Positions 1-8,271 of a stretch of DNA of 64,000 bases are shown one piece after another. Under the pieces are notes generated by a model that saw only the letters and a list, made by a program, of their open reading frames with translations, was not told the DNA's origin and did no database searches. Where the stretch lies: assembly GCF_029892155.1 (NCBI RefSeq), contig NZ_JARZAG010000008.1:62001-126000 (forward strand), given 5' to 3'. The DNA comes from Kitasatospora sp. GAS204B. GTDB taxonomy: Bacteria > Actinomycetota > Actinomycetes > Streptomycetales > Streptomycetaceae. A program made the position numbers and the translations under genes. Every line of letters begins with the position of its first letter. Position 1 is the stretch's first letter.

Positions 1-302
1 GGCGCTCCGAGCCCACCCGCAACACCTTCGACCTGGTCACCCTGGTCACCGCCGCATCGGGCCGGCCCAATACCGGTCTCACCCCCGAGCAGCGCCGGAT
101 GGTCGAGCTGTGCGCACACGGCTCGCTCTCGCTCGCCGAGGTGGCCGCCCACCTGCGGCTGCCGGTCAGCGTGGTCAAGGTGCTGCTCGGCGACCTGGTC
201 GACAGCGGCCACCTGCTCACCCGGGCCGCCGTGCCGCGCGCCCAACTGCCCGAGTCCCAACTGCTCCAGGAGGTACTCGATGGTCTTCGCGCCCGGCTCT
301 GA
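1..302 (+). CDS. DUF742 protein, conservon CvnC-type (5' end outside window)
   Basis: The last 99 codons of a DUF742 protein are present, read in frame from base 3. They begin at the RSEPTRNTFDLVTLV segment typical of this family, followed by a winged-helix-like region (LSLAEVAAHLRLPVSVVKVLL), and end in LLQEVLDGLRARL. In conservons CvnC sits between the Roadblock protein CvnB and the GTPase CvnD and is thought to take part in a membrane-proximal signalling complex with the CvnA sensor kinase. It overlaps the downstream GTPase gene by 23 bp, as in the second conservon of this window, so the two are probably translationally coupled. The start codon lies upstream of the window. Confidence 0.9.
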   Translation, partial: RSEPTRNTFDLVTLVTAASGRPNTGLTPEQRRMVELCAHGSLSLAEVAAHLRLPVSVVKVLLGDLVDSGHLLTRAAVPRAQLPESQLLQEVLDGLRARL

Positions 303-906
303 GACCCTGACCCTGCCCGAGGCGCCGGCCGTCAGCTACCTGGGCGAGGGCGTCCAGACCGCCGTGAAGCTGCTGATCACCGGCCACTTCGCGGTCGGCA
401 AGACCACCTTCGTCGGCACCCTCTCGGAGATCGAGCCGCTGCGCACCGAGGAGCCGATGACCGAGGCCGGCGCGCTGGTGGACGACCTGACCGGGGTGCC
501 GGAGAAGACCACCACCACGGTCGCGATGGACTTCGGCCGCCTGACGCTCAGTCAGTCCCTGGTGCTGTACCTGTTCGGCGCGCCCGGCCAGCAACGGTTC
601 ACCCCGCTCTGGCGGGACATGACGCTCGGTGCGCTGGGCGCCCTGGTGCTCGCCGACACCCGCCGGCTCGAGCACTCCTTCCCGGTGATGGACCTGCTGG
701 AGGAGCACGGCCTGCCGTACGCCGTGGCGGTCAACCGGTTCGACGGCGCACCGGAGTTCGCCGAGGCGGAACTGCGCGAGGCGCTCGACCTGCTGCCCAG
801 CACCCCGCTGATGCTCTGCGACGCCCGCGACCCGGCCTCGGCCACCCGGGCGCTGATCTCGCTCGTCCAGTATCTGCTCAGCCGCACCGACCAGGAGCCC
901 GCGTGA
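280..906 (+). CDS. CvnD-type small GTP-binding protein of a conservon
   Basis: A 208-residue P-loop GTPase-like protein. The Walker A motif is GHFAVGKTT near residues 34-42, a switch/G3-like segment LFGAPGQQRF is near residue 100, and the NKxD-like position reads VNRFDGAP. CvnD proteins are the Ras-like component of conservons and are thought to cycle nucleotide in response to the CvnA-CvnB-CvnC complex. The ATG lies inside the preceding DUF742 gene, preceded by CAGGAGG-like sequence. The stop overlaps the next start by 4 bp (GTGA), coupling it to the P450 gene. The degenerate G4 motif is usual in this family. Confidence 0.93.
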   Translation: MVFAPGSETLTLPEAPAVSYLGEGVQTAVKLLITGHFAVGKTTFVGTLSEIEPLRTEEPMTEAGALVDDLTGVPEKTTTTVAMDFGRLTLSQSLVLYLFGAPGQQRFTPLWRDMTLGALGALVLADTRRLEHSFPVMDLLEEHGLPYAVAVNRFDGAPEFAEAELREALDLLPSTPLMLCDARDPASATRALISLVQYLLSRTDQEPA

Positions 907-2441
907 CCTCCCAGACACCGCCCCCCGGCTGCCCGGCGCATCAGCCGCAGCACGCCGGATTCCCGCTGTACAGCGAGGAGTTCGCCACCGACCCGGCCGA
1001 CGTCTACGCCCGGCTGCGGGCCACCTACGGCCCGCTCGCCCCGGTCGAGCTCTACCCGGGCGCCACCGCGACCCTGGCGCTCTCCTACCAGGCGGCCCTC
1101 GAGGTGCTGCGCAGCCCGGAGACCTTCTCCAAGGACTCGCGGCGCTGGAAGGGCCTGGCGGACGGCCGGGTGAGCCCGGACAACCCGACCGTGCCGATGA
1201 TGGCCTACCGCCCCAACTGCCTGTTCAGCGACGGCGACGCGCACGACCGGCTGCGCGGCGCGGTGACCGACTCGCTGGACCGGGTGGACCCGAACGCGCT
1301 GCGCGGCTACATCGAGCGCGGCGCCGACCGGCTGATCGACCACTTCGCCGCACGCGGCGAGGCCGACTTGGTGGGCGAGTACGCCAGGGCGCTGCCGCTG
1401 CTGGTCTTCAACGAACTCTTCGGCTCCCCCGCGCACTTCGGCGACCGCCTGGTGGCCGGGATGTCCGGCATCTTCGACGGCGTCGACGCCGAGCGGGCCA
1501 ACGCCGAGCTGACCGCCACCCTGCTGGAACTGGTGGCGCTCAAGCGGGCCAGTCCGGGCGCCGACGTGACCAGTTGGCTGATGGCCCATCCGGCCGCGCT
1601 GAACGACGAGGAGATGCTGCACCACCTGGTGCTGCTGATGGGCGCGGGCACCGAGCCGCAGCTCAACCTGATCAGCAACACGCTGCGGCTGCTGCTCTCC
1701 GACGACCGGTTCGGCGGCGACCTGGCGGGCGGCAGCCTGCCGATCGAGGACGCGCTGGACGAGGTGCTCTGGACCGACCCGCCGATGGCCAACTACGCGG
1801 TGCACTTCCCGGTTCGGGACGTGGACCTGGCGGGCGTCCGGCTGCCCGAGGGCGAGCCGGTGGTGGTGAGCTTCGCCGCCGCCAACACCGACCCGGCGCT
1901 GGCCGGAGTGAGCCGCACCGGCAACCGGGCGCACCTGGCCTGGAGCGCCGGCCCGCACGCCTGCCCGGCCCAGGGCCCGGCCCGGCTGATCGCCTCGGTC
2001 GCCGTGGAGCGACTGCTCGACCGGTTGCCGGATCTCGAACTCGCCGTCAAGCCCGATGAGTTGGTCTGGCGCCCGGGGCCGTTCCACCGGGCGCTGGCCG
2101 CCCTGCCGGTGCGCTTCCCGCCGGCCACCGTCACCACCGCGCTCGCCACCCCGCTCGCCACCAACGCCACGACCAACGGTCCGACCAGCACCACCGGCAG
2201 CACCAGTACCGCCGAAGCCACCGCAGCAGCCACCGCCGGGCCCCATCCGGCGGTCGCCGCGGCCGACTCGACGGCCCTCGCATCCGACCCTGCCTCAGGA
2301 GGCACTCCATGGAGTCCGACCGCTGCCCCTTCCGGATCGACCCTTCCGGTAGCGACATCCACGCCGAGGCCCGGCGGATCCACCAGGACGGGCCGGTGGC
2401 CCAGGTGGAGCTCCCTGGTGGCGTGGTTGCGTGGTCGGTGA
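903..2441 (+). CDS. CYP157-like cytochrome P450 lacking the ExxR motif, with a long C-terminal tail
   Basis: A 512-residue P450 homologue at the CvnE position of the conservon. The heme-ligand region is [11 protein letters not shown] with Cys354. The K-helix ExxR motif, nearly universal in P450s, reads E287-V-L-W290 here. The I-helix reads GAGTEPQ (residues 247-253), with Pro-Gln where Thr-Thr is expected. Loss of ExxR is the published hallmark of the CYP157 family, which pairs with CYP154 in conservons, so I assign it there. Residues after about 412 form a Thr/Ala/Pro-rich tail of about 100 residues, and its last 133 bp overlap the next P450 gene in another frame. Whether it is catalytically active is open; it may serve a structural or regulatory role. 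Confidence 0.88.
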   Translation: MTSQTPPPGCPAHQPQHAGFPLYSEEFATDPADVYARLRATYGPLAPVELYPGATATLALSYQAALEVLRSPETFSKDSRRWKGLADGRVSPDNPTVPMMAYRPNCLFSDGDAHDRLRGAVTDSLDRVDPNALRGYIERGADRLIDHFAARGEADLVGEYARALPLLVFNELFGSPAHFGDRLVAGMSGIFDGVDAERANAELTATLLELVALKRASPGADVTSWLMAHPAALNDEEMLHHLVLLMGAGTEPQLNLISNTLRLLLSDDRFGGDLAGGSLPIEDALDEVLWTDPPMANYAVHFPVRDVDLAGVRLPEGEPVVVSFAAANTDPALAGVSRTGNRAHLAWSAGPHACPAQGPARLIASVAVERLLDRLPDLELAVKPDELVWRPGPFHRALAALPVRFPPATVTTALATPLATNATTNGPTSTTGSTSTAEATAAATAGPHPAVAAADSTALASDPASGGTPWSPTAAPSGSTLPVATSTPRPGGSTRTGRWPRWSSLVAWLRGR

Positions 2442-3550
2442 GCAGCCAGCAGCTGGTCAAGCAGCTGCTGGCCGATCCCCGGGTCTCCAAGAGCGCCCGG
2501 CAGCACTGGTCCGCCTTCGTCAACGGTGAGGTGCCCGCCGACTGGCCGCTGATGATCTGGGTGGCGGTGGACAACATGTTCACCGCCTACGGTCCCGAGC
2601 ACCGCCGGCTGCGCCGCCTGGTGGCCGGCGCCTTCACCAACCGCCGCACCGAGGCGCTGCGGCCGCGGGTCGAGCGGATCACCGAGGACCTGCTGGCGCA
2701 GCTGGCGGCCACCCCGGCCGGCACCGCCGCCGACCTGCGCGAGGAATACGCCTACCCGCTGCCGATCCAGGTGATCTGTGAGCTGTTCGGGGTGCCCGAG
2801 CAGCTGCACCCGGGCCTGCGCACCTGCGTGGACGGCTTCTTCGACACCACCATCACGCCCGCGGCCGCGCAGGCCAACGTGGAGCAGGTCTACCGGATCC
2901 TCGGCGAGCTGGTCGCGCTCAAGCGCAAGGAGCCCGGTGACGACCTGACCAGCGCGCTGATCTCGGCCCGCGACGAGGAGGACGGCGGGGACGGCAGCAC
3001 GCTCACCGAGCAGGAACTGCTCGACACCCTGCTGCTGGTGATCAGCGCCGGGCACGAGACCACGGTCAACCTGCTGGACAACGCCATCCACCTGCTGCTC
3101 ACCCACCCCGAGCAGCTGGCCCTGGTCCGCTCCGGTCAGGCCTCCTGGGGCGACGTGATCGAGGAGACGCTGCGGGTGCAGTCGCCGGTGGCCAACCTGC
3201 CGCTGCGGTACGCGATCGAGGACATCCAGGTCGGCGACGTGCTGATCCGCAAGGGCGAGGCGATCCTGGCGGCCTACGCCGCCGCCGGGCGCGACGAGGC
3301 GGTGCACGGCGCGGACGCGGACGTCTTCGACCTGACCCGGGCCGACAAGTCGCACCTCGCCTTCGGGCACGGCGCGCACTTCTGCCTGGGTGCGCCGCTG
3401 GCCCGGCTGGAGGCGATGGTCGCGCTGCCGGCGCTCTTCGAGCGGTTCCCCGACCTGGCCCTGGCCGAGGCCGAGTTGAAGCCGATGGAGTCCTTCATCT
3501 CGAACGGGCACCGGAACCTGCCGGTGGTGCTGCGCCCGTCCGCGAGCTGA
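2309..3550 (+). CDS. CYP154-like cytochrome P450
   Basis: A complete 413-residue class I bacterial P450. The I-helix motif is SAGHETT, the K-helix ExxR is E286-T-L-R289, and the heme loop is [10 protein letters not shown] with Cys359. The N-terminus ([19 protein letters not shown]) and the [10 protein letters not shown] segment are characteristic of CYP154 enzymes, which lie next to CYP157 genes in Streptomyces conservons. The ATG is chosen because a strong AGGAGG lies 8 bases upstream, although this start is inside the preceding gene by 133 bp. The substrate cannot be deduced. No ferredoxin or reductase gene is adjacent, so electrons must come from elsewhere. A strong terminator follows. Confidence 0.92.
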   Translation: MESDRCPFRIDPSGSDIHAEARRIHQDGPVAQVELPGGVVAWSVSSQQLVKQLLADPRVSKSARQHWSAFVNGEVPADWPLMIWVAVDNMFTAYGPEHRRLRRLVAGAFTNRRTEALRPRVERITEDLLAQLAATPAGTAADLREEYAYPLPIQVICELFGVPEQLHPGLRTCVDGFFDTTITPAAAQANVEQVYRILGELVALKRKEPGDDLTSALISARDEEDGGDGSTLTEQELLDTLLLVISAGHETTVNLLDNAIHLLLTHPEQLALVRSGQASWGDVIEETLRVQSPVANLPLRYAIEDIQVGDVLIRKGEAILAAYAAAGRDEAVHGADADVFDLTRADKSHLAFGHGAHFCLGAPLARLEAMVALPALFERFPDLALAEAELKPMESFISNGHRNLPVVLRPSAS

Positions 3551-3564
3551 CCTCTCATTGCCTG

Positions 3565-3608
3565 AGGGGAGTTGACGGATGGTCAGCCGACCGTCCGTCA
3601 ACTCCCCT
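3565..3608. terminator. Strong bidirectional terminator hairpin
   Basis: AGGGGAGTTGACGGA at 3565-3579 pairs perfectly with 3594-3608, and the stem continues inward through a T-G wobble to 3584/3589 with a 4-base loop. A short T run follows on the plus strand. It separates the rightward conservon from the leftward deacetylase gene. Confidence 0.9.
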
Positions 3609-3627
3609 TTCCTGTCAGGTTCCCCTG

Positions 3628-4386
3628 TCAGAAACCGTGCTCGCGCAGCGGCCCGACCTTGAGCCCCTGCTCCGCGCACATGTCCAGCAGCCGGGGCAGC
3701 GCACCGAGCGTGGACCGCCAGGCCTGCGGCGCCGAGGTGCAGTCCGAGTCGTGCAGCAGCACGGTGCCACCGGCCAGCGGGGCCCTGGTGAGGGTGCGCA
3801 GCACCGAGTCGGGTGTGGCCCGCGCCGTCCAGTCCTGGCCCCAGTGCGTCCAGAGCACCGGGCGCAGCCCGTTCTCGCGGGCCGCGTAGAGCGCGGAGGC
3901 GCTCAGCACCCCGTACGGCGGGCGGTACCAGCGCGGCTCCTCGCCGGTGACCGAGGCGATCAGGTCGCGGGCCCGGGCCACGTCGTCCCGGGTCGCCCGG
4001 GGCGAGCGGACCAGCAGCGGGCGGTGCGCCCAGCCGTGCACGGCCACCTCGTGTCCGGCGTCGACCAGTTCGCGGCCGAGTTCGGGGGCCCGCTGCAGCA
4101 TCCGGCCGAGCAGGAAGAAGGTCGCCTTGGTCCCGGTCTTCGCCAGCTCCTCCAGGAAGAGCGGGGTGGAGGCGGGGTCGGGGCCGTCGTCGAAGGTCAG
4201 CGCGACGTGCCCGGCGTCGCCCGGGCCGCTCAGCCTCGGGGCGAGCAGCGGACGCAGCGGGCCGAGCGAGGTGAGCGCGGGCAGGCTGTGACCCACCGCG
4301 AGGGCGCCGGCGGTCACTGCCAGCGCACGGGTCGCCAGGGAACGGGTCGCCGCAGCACGGGTCGCCGGGGAACGATCGGGCTTCAC
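3628..4386 (-). CDS. Polysaccharide deacetylase (NodB homology domain), exported
   Basis: A 252-residue carbohydrate esterase family 4 protein. The NodB motifs are in order: TFDDGPD (catalytic base and metal Asp), HGWAHRPL (metal histidines), RPPYG, and LLHDSD near the C-terminus. An N-terminal basic segment followed by a hydrophobic Ala/Leu stretch (residues 16-40) suggests export or anchoring. It probably removes N-acetyl or other acyl groups from a cell-wall or surface glycan. Its start overlaps the stop of the upstream glycosyltransferase by 4 bp, so both are one leftward operon and may act on the same glycolipid or surface polymer. Confidence 0.92.
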   Translation of the reverse strand: MKPDRSPATRAAATRSLATRALAVTAGALAVGHSLPALTSLGPLRPLLAPRLSGPGDAGHVALTFDDGPDPASTPLFLEELAKTGTKATFFLLGRMLQRAPELGRELVDAGHEVAVHGWAHRPLLVRSPRATRDDVARARDLIASVTGEEPRWYRPPYGVLSASALYAARENGLRPVLWTHWGQDWTARATPDSVLRTLTRAPLAGGTVLLHDSDCTSAPQAWRSTLGALPRLLDMCAEQGLKVGPLREHGF

Positions 4387-5492
4387 GAGGCCACCTCCAG
4401 GATCGGTGCGGGCAGCCCTCCCGCCAGGGCGGCCACCAGGTCGTCGGCCCCCGGGGCGGGGCGGCGGCGCGGCACCGAGACGCCGGCCAGCGCGTCGATC
4501 AGGGTCTTGCCGAGCCGCTGCTCGTCACGGATCCACACGGCCAGCCCGGCCTCGTCCAGTGCGGCCGCGTTGGTCACCCCGTGGCCCGGCAGGCAACGGT
4601 AGCTGACCACCGGAACGCCACTGGCCATCGCCTCCAGCGAGGTGAGCCCGCCGGCGTTCTGCACCACCACGTCGCAGGCCCGCAGCAGGGCCGGCATGTC
4701 GTCCACCCAGCCGAGCGCCACCCCGGTCCCGCTCGCCACCAGCTTGTCGCGCAGCGCCTGGTTGTGGCCGCAGACGGTGACCGGGACGGCCACTCCCGAG
4801 GCGGCGATCTCCCTGGCCGTCTGCTCGACCTCGCCGACTCCCCAGGAGCCCGCGGTGATGAGCGCTATCGGCTCGTCGAGCGGCAGCCCGAAGCGGACCC
4901 GCTCGCGCTGCCGCTCGGCGGTGGAGCGGACCGGGCGGAAGGCCGGGCCGACCAGCGGGGCGCAGATCTCCACCAGCCGGGCGCCGTGGCCCTGCGCCTG
5001 GTCGGCGGCCACCGGGTGCAGCGCGAGGTGCAGGTCGACGCCCTCGGCCACCCAGAGCGGGTGCACCGACATGTCGGTGAGGAAGGTGGCCACCGGCACC
5101 TGCAGCTCACCGCGCTGCCGCAGCCGCCCGAGCGCCTGGCTGGCCAGCGGGTAGGTGGAGACCACCGCGCCGACGTCGGGGCCGACCAGCTTCCTGGTCC
5201 GGCGCGCGGCGGCCTTCGCGAACAGGGTGCCGACCAGCGACTTGGAGCCCTGGTGGTTCTCCAGCCCGTGCAGCATCCAGCCCCAGGCCCACGGCGCGAC
5301 CTTCAGCTCCAGCGCGTAGCTGCCGCGCAGCAGCCGACCGCAGCCCGGCGGCAGCAGGTCGAGGAAGTCGTGGCAATCGGCGTCGAAGCCGGCCGCCTCC
5401 AGGCGGCGGACCAGTTCGCGGGCGGCACCGTCATGGCCCGCCCCCACGCTCGCGGACACGACGGTGATCCGGCGCGGCTGAGTCGACCGCAT
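4383..5492 (-). CDS. MGDG-synthase-like glycosyltransferase (GT28 type)
   Basis: A 369-residue GT-B glycosyltransferase. The N-terminal ASVGAGHDGAARELVRRL matches the acceptor domain of monogalactosyldiacylglycerol synthase-like enzymes, and the C-terminal QNAGGLTSLEAMASGVPVVSY is the nucleotide-sugar-binding motif of this group. It likely transfers a sugar to a lipid acceptor at the inner membrane face. I chose the ATG at 5492 because AAGGAG lies just upstream; a TTG nine codons earlier keeps the frame open but has no clear ribosome site. It is translationally coupled to the deacetylase gene. Confidence 0.87.
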   Translation of the reverse strand: MRSTQPRRITVVSASVGAGHDGAARELVRRLEAAGFDADCHDFLDLLPPGCGRLLRGSYALELKVAPWAWGWMLHGLENHQGSKSLVGTLFAKAAARRTRKLVGPDVGAVVSTYPLASQALGRLRQRGELQVPVATFLTDMSVHPLWVAEGVDLHLALHPVAADQAQGHGARLVEICAPLVGPAFRPVRSTAERQRERVRFGLPLDEPIALITAGSWGVGEVEQTAREIAASGVAVPVTVCGHNQALRDKLVASGTGVALGWVDDMPALLRACDVVVQNAGGLTSLEAMASGVPVVSYRCLPGHGVTNAAALDEAGLAVWIRDEQRLGKTLIDALAGVSVPRRRPAPGADDLVAALAGGLPAPILEVAS

Positions 5493-5709
5493 CAGGCTCC
5501 TTCCAGGCGGGCGCCGCAACCGCCGACGGCGGAAGCCGCACCCGCGACTTCACTGCGTCTCACGGATGTGCTGGGACCACCGGGCGTACGGCCCGGTCGA
5601 CCCTCGGCCGTCGCGCGTACGCGTGACCGCCCGGGAACCGACCGCCCGGCGCCGTTGCGGTGGGTACCCCCGTCGCCCCGTGCCGGACCTGGGTCCGGGA
5701 AAACCTGAC

Positions 5710-5743
5710 GGACCGGCTCCGAGATCCCTGTCGGAGCCGGTCC
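5710..5743. other. Perfect 13-bp hairpin in a divergent intergenic region
   Basis: GGACCGGCTCCGA at 5710-5722 and its exact complement at 5731-5743 enclose an 8-base loop. Neither flanking gene ends here: the glycosyltransferase is read leftward and the response regulator rightward. It is therefore not an ordinary gene-end terminator. It could be a leader-RNA structure, an operator, or the end of an unseen short transcript. I see no convincing gene in 5493-5985. Confidence 0.55.
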
Positions 5744-5915
5744 AGCTCGTCGGCCCGAGCCGGCGGCTCGCCGGTCAGGCACGGACGCTAGGCCGCCCAG
5801 CGGGAGTCCGATTGACCGGAGGCCGGACACCAGGTGTCCGTAGTCAGAACTGCTGCTGACCGTCACTGCCCACCCGCCCCGTCGAACTGCCGCGCCACAG
5901 CATGGTGGCCGCCAC

Positions 5916-5952
5916 CTGAAGCGGAGCTGAAGGAAGCTGAAGCCGTCTTCAG
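5916..5952 (+). promoter_or_regulatory. Three CTGAAG direct repeats plus CTTCAG, candidate response-regulator operator
   Basis: CTGAAG occurs at 5916, 5927 and 5937 (spacing 11 and 10 bp, one helical turn), followed by the inverted copy CTTCAG at 5947-5952. Helically phased direct repeats are the usual binding pattern of OmpR/PhoB regulators, and the array ends 34 bp before the response regulator ATG, which suggests autoregulation. Confidence 0.55.
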
Positions 5953-5985
5953 CAAACCGCCTCGGTCGCCTGGGATCCTGGTGGC

Positions 5986-6663
5986 ATGCGTGTACTGGTG
6001 GTGGAGGACGAGCGGCGGCTGGCCGCGGCGCTGCAGCGCGGGCTGCAGGCCGAGGGCATGACCGTCGACGTGGCCCACGACGGGCCGCAAGGACTGTGGC
6101 TGGCGGGCGAGCACGACTACGACGTGATCGTGCTCGACATCATGCTGCCCGGGGTCAACGGCTACCGGGTCTGCGCGCGGCTGCGGGCGGCCGGCAACGA
6201 GGCCGGGATCCTGATGCTCACGGCCAAGGACGGCGAGTACGACGAGGCCGAGGCACTGGACACCGGCGCCGACGACTTCCTCTCCAAGCCGTTCTCCTAC
6301 GTGGTGCTGGTGGCCCGGCTGCGCGCACTGGCCCGGCGCACCGGGCGGCGCCGGCCGCAGACCCTGGAGTTCGGCGACCTGATCCTCGACCCGGCCCGGC
6401 ACAGCTGCGCCAGGGGCGGGGTGCCGATCAAGCTGACCGCGCGCGAGTTCGCGGTGCTGGAGTGCCTGGCCCGGCGGGTGGGCGAGGTGGTACCCAAGAG
6501 GGAGATCCTGGAGCAGATCTGGGACAGCGCCTTCGAGGGCGATCCGAACGTGGTGGAGGTGCACATCAGCGCGGTGCGGCGGAAGATCGACGCGCCGTTC
6601 GGGCGTGCGGCGCTGGAGACCGTCCGAGGAGCCGGCTACCGGCTGGCGGCCGACGGTGGCTGA
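5986..6663 (+). CDS. OmpR/PhoB-family response regulator
   Basis: A 225-residue two-component response regulator. The receiver domain has the acidic pocket (VVEDE, residues 5-9), phospho-acceptor Asp51 (VLDIMLP) and the conserved Lys in LSKPF. The C-terminal winged helix ends in ETVRGAGYRL as in OmpR-type DNA-binding domains. It pairs with the sensor kinase gene that overlaps its 3' end. The upstream CTGAAG repeats are a likely autoregulatory site. The ATG at 5986 gives the full receiver domain; no strong ribosome site is visible. The signal sensed is unknown. Confidence 0.95.
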   Translation: MRVLVVEDERRLAAALQRGLQAEGMTVDVAHDGPQGLWLAGEHDYDVIVLDIMLPGVNGYRVCARLRAAGNEAGILMLTAKDGEYDEAEALDTGADDFLSKPFSYVVLVARLRALARRTGRRRPQTLEFGDLILDPARHSCARGGVPIKLTAREFAVLECLARRVGEVVPKREILEQIWDSAFEGDPNVVEVHISAVRRKIDAPFGRAALETVRGAGYRLAADGG

Positions 6664-8119
6664 GGCCGCCGCGGGCGCGTCGGCACCCGGCACCGCGGCA
6701 CCGGCGGCCACACCTGGGACGGCAGCACCCGGGCCACGGCGGCGCGGTCTGGGCCGGCTGCGGCCGATGACCGTGCGGGCCCGGGCCACCATCGGGGCCA
6801 GCGCGGTGGTCGCGATCGCGCTGGCCATCGCCTCGCTCTCGCTGCTCGGCCTGCTCGACGCCAACCTGCTGCACAACGCGGAGAGCGACGCCGAGGCGCA
6901 GGCCACCGCGGTGGCCCGACTCGCCGAGGCCGGACGGCTCGACCCGCTGCTGCCGCCCACCCACGGGGCCGACTTCCTCCAGGTGGTGAACGAGCAGGGC
7001 ATCGTCCTGACGTCCAGTCAGAACCTGACCGGACGGCCGCCGGTGTCCGCCGACCGCCCCACCGCGCCCGGCACCGTCCTCAGCACGCTGGACGTCGGCG
7101 CGCTGGGGCAGGAGTACCGGCAGCGGGTGGTGCAGGTCACCGCCGAGACCAACGACGGCCTGGTCACTGTCTACGCCGGCACCTCACTGCGGGACGCCGA
7201 CGCCGCCGACTCGACCACCTCGGCGGCCCTGGCCGTCGGCATGCCACTGCTGCTGCTCACCGTCGCCGGGGTCACCTGGTGGGTGACCGGGCGGGCGCTG
7301 CGCCCGGTGGAGGCGATCCGGACCGAGGTGGCCGAGATCAGCGACCGCGACCTGCACCGCCGGGTCCCGGTGCCGCAGACCCACGACGAGATCGCCCGGC
7401 TCGCGCTGACCATGAACGCCACCCTGGACCGGCTGGAGTCCTCCGGTCAGCGCCAGCGCCAGTTCATCGCGGACGCCTCGCACGAGCTGCGCAGCCCGAT
7501 CGCGGTGCTGCGCACCCAGCTGGAGGTGGCGCTCGCGGTGCCGGACCCGGAGCTGCGACCCGAGCTGCTGCTGGGCGCGCTGGAGGACACCGAGCGGCTC
7601 CAGCAGCTGGCCGCCGACCTGCTGCTGCTGGCCCGGATCGACGCGGCCGAGCCCCGCCCCAACGGTCGGCTGGACCTCAGCGACCTGGTCGACGACGCGG
7701 TGCGCAAGCGGCGCGGGGACCGGCTGCCGATCCACACGGAACTCGCGCCCGGGATCGAGGTGGCCGGCAGTGGACTCTGGCTGACCCGGGTGGTGACCAA
7801 CCTGCTCGACAACGCCCAGCGCTTCGCCGAACAGCGGGTCGGCGTGGTGCTGCGGACCGAGCCGACCGCGCGGCAGGCGGTGCTGGAGGTGACCGACGAC
7901 GGTCCTGGCATCCCCGAGCCGGACCGCGAGCGGGTCTTCGAGCGGTTCACCCGGCTCGATGACGCACGCAGCCGCGACCACGGCGGCACCGGCCTGGGCC
8001 TGGCCATCGCCCGCGACCTGGCCGAGCACCACCACGGCACCCTCACCGCCGAGCCCGCCCCACGCGGTGCGCGCCTGGTGGTCCGGCTGCCCCTGGCGGC
8101 AGCCGCGCCGGGCAACTGA
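6656..8119 (+). CDS. Membrane sensor histidine kinase
   Basis: A 487-residue sensor kinase with two transmembrane segments (about residues 46-66 and 187-205), an extracytoplasmic domain between them, a HAMP domain, the HisKA box DASHELRSP with phospho-acceptor His276, and an HATPase domain (LLDNAQRF, DDGPGIPEPDRERVFERF, GGTGLGLAIA). I place the start at a GTG at 6656 that overlaps the regulator stop by 8 bp. An open frame extends back to 6605 inside the regulator gene, and an ATG at 6767 is the alternative. The Ala/Pro-rich N-terminal 35 residues are cytosolic and probably disordered. It phosphorylates the preceding regulator. Confidence 0.93.
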   Translation: MAEAAAGASAPGTAAPAATPGTAAPGPRRRGLGRLRPMTVRARATIGASAVVAIALAIASLSLLGLLDANLLHNAESDAEAQATAVARLAEAGRLDPLLPPTHGADFLQVVNEQGIVLTSSQNLTGRPPVSADRPTAPGTVLSTLDVGALGQEYRQRVVQVTAETNDGLVTVYAGTSLRDADAADSTTSAALAVGMPLLLLTVAGVTWWVTGRALRPVEAIRTEVAEISDRDLHRRVPVPQTHDEIARLALTMNATLDRLESSGQRQRQFIADASHELRSPIAVLRTQLEVALAVPDPELRPELLLGALEDTERLQQLAADLLLLARIDAAEPRPNGRLDLSDLVDDAVRKRRGDRLPIHTELAPGIEVAGSGLWLTRVVTNLLDNAQRFAEQRVGVVLRTEPTARQAVLEVTDDGPGIPEPDRERVFERFTRLDDARSRDHGGTGLGLAIARDLAEHHHGTLTAEPAPRGARLVVRLPLAAAAPGN

Positions 8120-8271
8120 GCCGGGCCACCGCTCCGTCACCCACCCCCAGACGACAGGCCCTAGGATCCTTGCGGCGACCAACTTCATCCACGGGGAGTT
8201 TTCCGTTATCGGCCGGCCCCGGGCGGGTCTCCCAGAGTGGACAGGTCGGTTGACGGAGAGGGTGGGCACGG

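Noticed and set aside
1-3550. Secondary-metabolite gene cluster suggested by two P450s
   Set aside because: There is no scaffold-forming enzyme nearby, and the order CvnC-CvnD-CYP157-CYP154 matches a conservon.
552-3679. Long minus-strand ORFs opposite the P450 genes
   Set aside because: They are composed of His/Gln/Gly/Arg-rich shadow sequence caused by high GC and oppose genes with clear P450 motifs.
5566-6061. Short plus-strand ORFs before the response regulator
   Set aside because: They overlap the hairpin and operator repeats and run into the regulator gene out of frame; no ribosome site or coding pattern.
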